From NAK82 sp036172345 (GTDB lineage Bacteria > Chloroflexota > Anaerolineae > 4572-78 > NAK82), in contig JASFBB010000247.1 of the NCBI GenBank assembly GCA_036172345.1, forward strand, positions 1 through 27,664: DNA of 27,664 bases, in the 5' to 3' direction. Positions within the stretch are counted from its first letter, which is position 1; each line of letters begins with the position of its first letter. Made by a program: the position numbers and the translations under genes. The notes under the pieces were generated by a model, which made no database searches, was not told the DNA's origin, and worked only from the letters and a program-made list of their open reading frames with translations. Below are positions 22,283 to 27,664 of this stretch, piece after piece.

Positions 22283-24345
22283 AGACACGACGAATCAATC
22301 TGATCACCTTGATCGTCGTTATGCTGGTGGGCCTGTACAGTGGCGGCTTTGGATTGTTGGCCGCGCGTGCCTACGATGCGCATGAGTCCGGTGGGGCATT
22401 CGACCTGGGCAACTATGCTCAGGCTCTGTGGCACGCGGCACGTGGTGAAGGCCTTCGTCTGACGACAGTGCCGGAATTTGGCAGTACCCGCTTCGCCATG
22501 CACGTGGAGCCGACACTATTTCTGCTGGCGCCTCTGTATGCCGTTGCTGGATATGATCCGCGTTTTCTGTTATGGTTCCAGGCAGCGTTCGTCGGGCTGG
22601 GAGGCATTCCACTGTATGCGCTGGCAAGGCGCCGCCTCACCCATGACTGGGCAGCGCTGGGGGTCGTGCTGGCCTATTTTCTCTTACCCGCCCTGGAATC
22701 GGTCACCCTATTCGATTTTCACACTGTCGGGCTGATGCCGACGCTAGTACTGGCGGGCTGCTATTTCCTTGATCACGCTCTGACAACCCCCTCGGACCGG
22801 CGTGGATTATGGTGGGATCGTGCGCTCTGTGGACGGATAGAGATGGACGTAGAGGTGCAAACAAAGTGGCTGCCCGTACTCTTAAGCTCTCTTTGTTTTG
22901 GGCTGGCACTGAGCACCAAAGAGGATGTGCCGCTCCATCTCTTCCTCTTCGGGTTATACCTGATGCTGCTGCGAAAGCGCTGGCATCTCGGTGGCATTAT
23001 GAGCTTGACCAGCGCCATTTGGTTCTATGTGGCCGTCTTTCTCATCATTCCTGCTGCTCGCCCTGATGGGGGTCATTCACCCTACCTGGGCTTTTTCTCT
23101 CGGCTGGGCAGCACCCCTGCAGAAATATTGGGCTCTCCGTTGCGAGCGCCAGGCGTCTGGTTGGAACTGTTGACAGCACCCGATACGCTGCACGGGGTCG
23201 GCATGCTCACCATCCCGTTCGCCCTGACACCATTTCTAGGGCTGCCGTTCCTGATCATTGCCGCGCCCACCTTTGCCATCGCCCTCTTCAGCAGCAACCC
23301 GTTGATGCACCGCCTGGAAACGTATCACTACGCCGCGCCAGCAATCCCCTTTGTGGCGCTTGCCGCCGTGGAAGGGATTGCACGTCTAGCCAGTGGGCTA
23401 GAGCAGATCTTACCCCTCCGCTCGCGAGCGAACACGCTTCCCCTCGTGACGTTGATTGTGGCGCTTACCGCGCTAGGATATCACCACTATCGCGGTTATT
23501 CGCCACTTGCTAGATCATTTCACTGGCCTACCGTCACCTCTCACCATATGTTGGGAACCGCCCTCGCTGCTTCCATCCCTCCCAACGCCTCTGTAGTCGC
23601 CCAGGCGGAATTGGTGCCTCTGGTGGCAAATCGCCCCTACGTACGTGTATGGACCGGTCCCTTCGACGAGCAAGCAGAATATTATCTGCTCGATGTTTCC
23701 CATCCTGCCTTCACCAACCGCAACAGGGCACAGGAACGCCTGTTGGCGGACATTGCTTATGAGCCGACAGTGGGACTGATCGCTTCACAGGATGGCTATC
23801 TTCTATTGAAAAAGGGCGCGCCACGCACTCCTATCACCCCAGAATTCTTCTCCTTTGTCCTGGCAGACATGCCACCTGAGGCGAAACTTGTTCGCGCCAC
23901 TTTCGGCAGCGCATTACAGTTGGTCGGCTTCGAGACCGCGCATCTCGCGACGGACCGGGAGGCAGAACCTCTTCTCATCCTCTACTGGCACGTATTACAG
24001 CCGATAGGACAGGACTATCTCATCGCCATCTTTCTGCTGGACGCAAACGACGTTCCGGTCGGGGTGACATTGGTGCAACAACCTGCTACGGTCTGGTGGC
24101 CGACCAGCCGTTGGCAGGCGGGTGACCACATCCGGATGGTAGCCAATACCTTCCCGTGGTGGAGCGGCGACCGTGCTCGCTTCAGCTATGGAGTGGGGGT
24201 GCTACCAATGGGGGCAGACCCATGGGACACGCATGCACGTCTGCCCATCACCCATACGGATGAAGAGAGTGTGCCAGTTGATCAGAGCACGATTCTCCCG
24301 CTGGTCAGGTTCGTACGTATTGCCGGCATTCCGTATGCAGAGTAG
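22279..24345 (+). CDS. DUF2079 family membrane protein with one C-terminal module
   Basis: A 688-residue multi-span protein whose N-terminal half matches DUF2079, a GT-C-like family of unknown activity. After the first span comes the family signature GAFDLGNYAQALWHAARGEG (D42 as acidic residue), then a conserved HVEPTLFLLAPLYAV segment and LFDFHTVGLMPTLVLAG. Hydrophobic spans continue to about residue 407. A soluble region follows (about 410-540), then one copy of the shared module from F542 (FGSALQLVGFETAH, LILYWHVLQP, WPTSRWQAGD). The start is a GTG that overlaps the stop of the preceding gene by 4 bp, and the 3' end overlaps the next ORF by 11 bp; the three membrane-protein genes thus form one translation-coupled set. 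Confidence 0.82.
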   Translation: MKTRRINLITLIVVMLVGLYSGGFGLLAARAYDAHESGGAFDLGNYAQALWHAARGEGLRLTTVPEFGSTRFAMHVEPTLFLLAPLYAVAGYDPRFLLWFQAAFVGLGGIPLYALARRRLTHDWAALGVVLAYFLLPALESVTLFDFHTVGLMPTLVLAGCYFLDHALTTPSDRRGLWWDRALCGRIEMDVEVQTKWLPVLLSSLCFGLALSTKEDVPLHLFLFGLYLMLLRKRWHLGGIMSLTSAIWFYVAVFLIIPAARPDGGHSPYLGFFSRLGSTPAEILGSPLRAPGVWLELLTAPDTLHGVGMLTIPFALTPFLGLPFLIIAAPTFAIALFSSNPLMHRLETYHYAAPAIPFVALAAVEGIARLASGLEQILPLRSRANTLPLVTLIVALTALGYHHYRGYSPLARSFHWPTVTSHHMLGTALAASIPPNASVVAQAELVPLVANRPYVRVWTGPFDEQAEYYLLDVSHPAFTNRNRAQERLLADIAYEPTVGLIASQDGYLLLKKGAPRTPITPEFFSFVLADMPPEAKLVRATFGSALQLVGFETAHLATDREAEPLLILYWHVLQPIGQDYLIAIFLLDANDVPVGVTLVQQPATVWWPTSRWQAGDHIRMVANTFPWWSGDRARFSYGVGVLPMGADPWDTHARLPITHTDEESVPVDQSTILPLVRFVRIAGIPYAE

Positions 24346-24817
24346 GAATTCGCATCTCATTTCCTGGCTCGACCGTATCCTGCCCGTGCTGATTGGACTG
24401 GCAGCTTTCTTAGGTTATTACTCCACCCTGGCGCCCACCGTATTGGATGGTGATGCTGCCCTGTTCCAATATGCTCCCGCTGTATTAGGTGTCACTTATC
24501 CCACAGGCTATCCCACTTACTTGTTGCTTGGCTTCGTGTGGCAGGCATTGGTGCCACTGGGTTCGGTGGCATACCGTATGAACCTTTTCTCCGCGGTGTG
24601 CGCCGCGCTGGCTTTGACCATACTCTATCCAACGGCGCGCCGTCTGCTGGAGAGTCGCGTCGCTGCTTTGTGCTCGGTGGTTATCTTCGCCACGCTGCCC
24701 ACTTTCTGGCGTTGGGCTACTGAGGCGAAGATTTACACCTTGCACATCTTGTTGCTCAGTGCATGCTGCTGGTGCTCAGCTCATCTGAACAGCTCAAGAA
24801 ACCGCACACCTGGCTGA
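24335..24817 (+). CDS. DUF2723 family membrane protein, N-terminal part (frameshifted)
   Basis: This 160-codon frame starts at ATG 24335, inside the end of the DUF2079 gene. It encodes the N-terminus of a DUF2723-type (GT-C-like) membrane protein: a first span (ILPVLIGLAAFLGYYSTLAP), the acidic loop LAPTVLDGDAALFQYAPAVL (D38, D40), TYPTGYPTYLLLG, and a WRWATEAKIYTLHILLLSA helix. After that the frame loses sense (CCWCSAHLNS) and stops at 24815-24817, while the continuation lies in the next frame from 24763. The intact protein would be about 978 residues. Loss of one base near 24755-24775, within the GCTGCTG repeat area, explains it; a sequencing error is equally possible. It could still be a truncated pseudogene. 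Confidence 0.8.
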   Translation: MQSRNSHLISWLDRILPVLIGLAAFLGYYSTLAPTVLDGDAALFQYAPAVLGVTYPTGYPTYLLLGFVWQALVPLGSVAYRMNLFSAVCAALALTILYPTARRLLESRVAALCSVVIFATLPTFWRWATEAKIYTLHILLLSACCWCSAHLNSSRNRTPG

Positions 24818-27270
24818 TTTGGGCCGTGCTCTTTGGTCTGGCAGTGGGCAATCACAGCACCACGCTGTTGCTGGCGCCCGGGCTGCTGTTGATGTTCTGG
24901 CTGGGGTTACGTCACGCAAAAATTGACGAGACCACCCGGCCAGCACGAATACAACGCTACGTTTATCTATTGCCCGCTGTGGGATTGCCGGCATTGCTTT
25001 ACCTGTATATTCCCGTACGCGCCGAATGGCTGCTAAACGAACACGGCACTCTGTCCGGTTTGAGCGTACCGGTGGCGGTGGCGCGCGGTTTGGTGAGCGA
25101 GTACTATCACTCCGGCTGGGACGGTTGGGTGCGGTACTTCACCGCCGCAGATTTCACTGGCGGTGTGGTGCGGAACTGGGGACGCTTGCTCTCCGACGTG
25201 CAGACGGTGTATTACCCCCTGATGCGCGCTGAGTTCACGCTGTGGGGGCTTATATGGGCCGCTATGGGGACACTTTACTATGCCATATGGCGGCCACGAC
25301 GCTTCTGGCCGCTCTGTCTGCTCCATAGTGCCCTGGTGCCGTTCGTGCTCACCTATGGTCAAGGAGAACAATCTGCCTTCTTGCTCCCGGCGAGCTTAAC
25401 GTTGGCCATCTTTGCAGGCGCCAGTATCGCTGCAGTGTGCCGCTTCACTCAAGCCGTGGGAATATATACCCAAAGGAAGAGGTCAACCACAGCTGTCCAA
25501 AATGGCGCGAGCAGAGTCATAGTGCAGTTAGCTGTGCTAGCAACAGTGGCTCTCTTTTCCTATCAACAATCCGATCACAACGTGCACTGGTTGACCGAGA
25601 AGTGGAACGATGCAGCATATCGTTACTGGACGGATGCACTGGCCCATCCAATAGAACCAGGGGCGGGCGTATTGGCTCATTGGGGAGACCTGACCACTTT
25701 CTGGTATTTACAGTATGGAGAGGGATTGCGCCGCGACCTGTACGGCATCTATCCACCGCAGAGGAGCTCGGTGCAGAAATGGTTGGCAGCAGGACACGCT
25801 CTCTACATAGCGGGCCCACTGCAGATGGGAACAGAGGAGCTGGCGGCGCACTACCATTTGCTGCCCTGGGGACGTTTGGTGCGTGTTATTCCCCTCGAGA
25901 CCCCGCCGGAGACCGTACTGCCAAGATTACCTGCTGTGCGGGGGGATATCATCTTCGGTGAGCGATTAAAGCTGACGCATGCCAGCTGGGGCACCTCCAC
26001 AGCGCCTGGCGAGCATCTCCCTGTGACGCTCCTCTGGCGCACCACGCACGAGATACCGGCCGATGTGTACATCTCGTTGCGTCTGGTAGATGAAGAGGGG
26101 AACAATGTGACGCAACTGGACGACACCCTGCTCAGTGGCTGGCTGCCAAAGTCCCCCATCTCGGAGAATTGGCCGCTGCTCAGTTTCAATCGCCTGCGCA
26201 TCCCAACTGGTATCCTGCCGGGACAATATCGGCTGCAGGTAGGAGTCTACCGCAAAGGCGAAGGCGAATGGCGAACACCCAATGAGCAAACACCCCACAC
26301 TCTAGGAGATGTGAAAATAACCGCAGCGTCACTTGGTGCACCTGCCGACCCATGGCGGGAATTCAAGCCAGCGCCAGAAGTTGTATTTGGTGATGCGATT
26401 CGCTTAGTAGGCTATGATTACAGTGTGACACGCGCGCGCCAGGGACGCGGATTCAAGTTGCGCCTGCTGTGGCAAGCCGAACACGAACCGCAGGGCGATT
26501 ATACCCTGTCAGTAGAATTGATCGACGCACTGGGAAACGTGTGGCGCGACTGGCGTCTTGCACCCGTCGAGGGACGCCTGCCCACTTCTCGCTGGAAAGA
26601 GGGGCAGACGGTGCGCGACGAGATACCCCTGGTGTTGCCGGCGTTAACACCGCCGGGCGAGCATACTATGTGGACACGCCTCGCCTGGTTACGCGCGGAT
26701 GGCAGCCGTCTGCCGGCACAATACGGATGGATGCCGTTGGGCGATTCGGTGGTGCTACCGGGCGTGCGGGTGATTGAACAAGAGGGCCGCACATTTGAGA
26801 TGCAACCTTACGCAGACGCAGTGGGAGCCTATTTCGGGGACAAAGCTGTGCTGGTGGGCTATAACTTGCTAGAAAGGCGCCTTTGCCCAGGTGATGTCGT
26901 GCCTCTTGAGTTGATCTGGCGCAGCTTGAGCTCGGACATCCGTGCTTCCTACACCGTCTTTGTGCATCTGGTCGACCGTGATGGTGCTATTATCGCACAG
27001 GTAGATAAAGAGCCAGGGCCACGCGGCAAGCGACCCACCACCAGCTGGGCACAGGATGAGATCATCAGCGACCCGATTCCGCTGACATTACCGCTGGATA
27101 TTCCCTCGGGTGTATACCGCCTGGTCATAGGACTCTATACTGCGAACGAGGGTGTGCGCTTGCCATTGTACAGCCCATCGGGTATACAGCTAGGAGATAG
27201 TTTGGTGCTCACCGAAGTCCAAGTCATCGCTGGAGATGAGATAGAGGCGCCAGGTAGTGCGTGTCAGTAG
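24763..27270 (+). CDS. DUF2723 family membrane protein, C-terminal part with three modules (frameshifted)
   Basis: 835 codons from ATG 24763; the frame is open only from 24724. It continues the helix broken in the previous entry: LLVLSSSEQLKKPHTW, then VLFGLAVGNHSTTLLLAPGL, a segment very typical of DUF2723. Further spans run to about residue 270. A soluble region and three copies of the shared module follow, starting at residues 398 (FGERLKLTHASWG), 542 (FGDAIRLVGYDYS) and 691 (FGDKAVLVGYNL), about 145 residues apart. The third copy shows the pattern best: IWRSL, YTVFVHLVDRDG, PTTSWAQDE, SGVYRLVIGLY. ATG 24763 has no ribosome site, so independent translation is unlikely. The protein probably acts outside the membrane in glycan transfer, by analogy with GT-C enzymes. 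Confidence 0.8.
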   Translation: MLLVLSSSEQLKKPHTWLIWAVLFGLAVGNHSTTLLLAPGLLLMFWLGLRHAKIDETTRPARIQRYVYLLPAVGLPALLYLYIPVRAEWLLNEHGTLSGLSVPVAVARGLVSEYYHSGWDGWVRYFTAADFTGGVVRNWGRLLSDVQTVYYPLMRAEFTLWGLIWAAMGTLYYAIWRPRRFWPLCLLHSALVPFVLTYGQGEQSAFLLPASLTLAIFAGASIAAVCRFTQAVGIYTQRKRSTTAVQNGASRVIVQLAVLATVALFSYQQSDHNVHWLTEKWNDAAYRYWTDALAHPIEPGAGVLAHWGDLTTFWYLQYGEGLRRDLYGIYPPQRSSVQKWLAAGHALYIAGPLQMGTEELAAHYHLLPWGRLVRVIPLETPPETVLPRLPAVRGDIIFGERLKLTHASWGTSTAPGEHLPVTLLWRTTHEIPADVYISLRLVDEEGNNVTQLDDTLLSGWLPKSPISENWPLLSFNRLRIPTGILPGQYRLQVGVYRKGEGEWRTPNEQTPHTLGDVKITAASLGAPADPWREFKPAPEVVFGDAIRLVGYDYSVTRARQGRGFKLRLLWQAEHEPQGDYTLSVELIDALGNVWRDWRLAPVEGRLPTSRWKEGQTVRDEIPLVLPALTPPGEHTMWTRLAWLRADGSRLPAQYGWMPLGDSVVLPGVRVIEQEGRTFEMQPYADAVGAYFGDKAVLVGYNLLERRLCPGDVVPLELIWRSLSSDIRASYTVFVHLVDRDGAIIAQVDKEPGPRGKRPTTSWAQDEIISDPIPLTLPLDIPSGVYRLVIGLYTANEGVRLPLYSPSGIQLGDSLVLTEVQVIAGDEIEAPGSACQ

Positions 27271-27345
27271 CAATTGTGTCAGAGCGTGAGTCCGAGCGGC
27301 AACCTTTATGTCCTTAGCCCTGGTTCTACACTGAAGGAGCGCACG

Positions 27346-27664
27346 ATGACATCAACAGAAGCACACAATCCCAAGCCTCACGAGACAAGACCAGCGCAAG
27401 ATGAGAGGAGCGTGCCCTTTCCTAAAAGCTATATCCTGGACATGGATGGTGTGCTGATCAGTGGAGATACAATAATCCCTGGCGCTAAGGAGTTCATCCA
27501 AAAGTTGAAAACGCGAGGGGTCAAATTCTTAGTGCTGACCAACAACTCGATGTATACCCCTGGCGATCTATCCCACCGCCTGCGCATACTTGGGCTGGAC
27601 ATCCCGCCGGAGATCATTTTCACCTCGGCGTTGGCCACAGCACGTTTCCTGAAATCGCAGCGAC
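27346..27664 (+). CDS. NagD-type HAD-IIA phosphatase (3' end missing)
   Basis: The first 106 residues of a haloacid dehalogenase-superfamily hydrolase are visible before the window ends. Motif I is LDMDGVLISG with nucleophile D32 and D34. PGAKEFIQKLKTRGVKFLVL leads to motif II LTNNS (T65-S68), and the following HRLRILGLDIPPEIIFTSAL is typical of the HAD-IIA cap-type subfamily (NagD, p-nitrophenylphosphatase-like). It starts at ATG 27346 with GAAGGAG 6 nt upstream. The first 25 residues (rich in Glu, Pro and His) are an extension not seen in NagD. It follows the DUF2723 gene by 75 bp and may be cotranscribed; substrate unknown, sugar phosphates or nucleotides being usual. Confidence 0.9.
   Translation, partial: MTSTEAHNPKPHETRPAQDERSVPFPKSYILDMDGVLISGDTIIPGAKEFIQKLKTRGVKFLVLTNNSMYTPGDLSHRLRILGLDIPPEIIFTSALATARFLKSQR

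Noticed and set aside
24740..24780. Programmed -1 frameshift in the DUF2723 gene
   Set aside because: No X-XXY-YYZ slippery heptamer and no evident downstream pseudoknot; a base deletion or sequencing error is simpler, although not excluded.

Overview
This 27.7 kb window looks like a chromosomal segment of a Chloroflexota bacterium (Anaerolineae/Caldilineae-like, perhaps thermophilic). That assignment is an inference. It rests on a secreted protein with an LFLPVI motif followed by a Pro/Thr-rich linker, on large GT-C-type membrane proteins with extracytoplasmic C-terminal modules, on a DUF2079 protein, and on an XDH-type flavin/iron-sulfur fusion. G+C is moderately high by eye. Promoters are close to the standard sigma-70 consensus. 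I saw no tRNA, rRNA, insertion sequence or CRISPR array.

Layout. (1) 1-1404, plus strand: the 3' part of a cyclophilin peptidyl-prolyl isomerase, then a dTDP-glucose 4,6-dehydratase. (2) 1395-13638, minus strand: apt, which overlaps the dehydratase tail to tail; a secreted multidomain protein; a possible 53-codon small ORF; a primary-type sigma factor with its own terminator and a perfect-consensus promoter; a sugar-use operon read right to left (binding protein, two ABC permeases, xylulokinase-like FGGY kinase, aldo/keto reductase); and hisS. (3) 13639-13849: a divergent promoter region. (4) 13850 to the end, plus strand: glyA; a two-gene molybdenum hydroxylase (fused FAD+2Fe-2S subunit, then Mo subunit); three consecutive GT-C-like membrane proteins; and the start of a NagD-type HAD phosphatase.

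How the genes work together. The sugar operon brings in a sugar or polyol and phosphorylates or reduces it. It lacks its own ATPase, so a shared MsmX/UgpC-like ATPase elsewhere is expected. The molybdenum hydroxylase subunits overlap by ATGA and should form one complex, but the substrate is uncertain. The three membrane proteins are chained by overlaps (GTGA, then 11 bp) and are all built as an N-terminal multi-span GT-C-like core with one or three copies of a shared module of about 135-160 residues.

Most notable points: the seven-copy module family across those three membrane proteins; a single-base frameshift that splits the DUF2723 member; the reversed domain order (FAD before 2Fe-2S) in the hydroxylase subunit; an in-frame small ORF beginning exactly behind the sigma-factor terminator; and a perfect 13-bp stem between the binding-protein gene and the permease genes.
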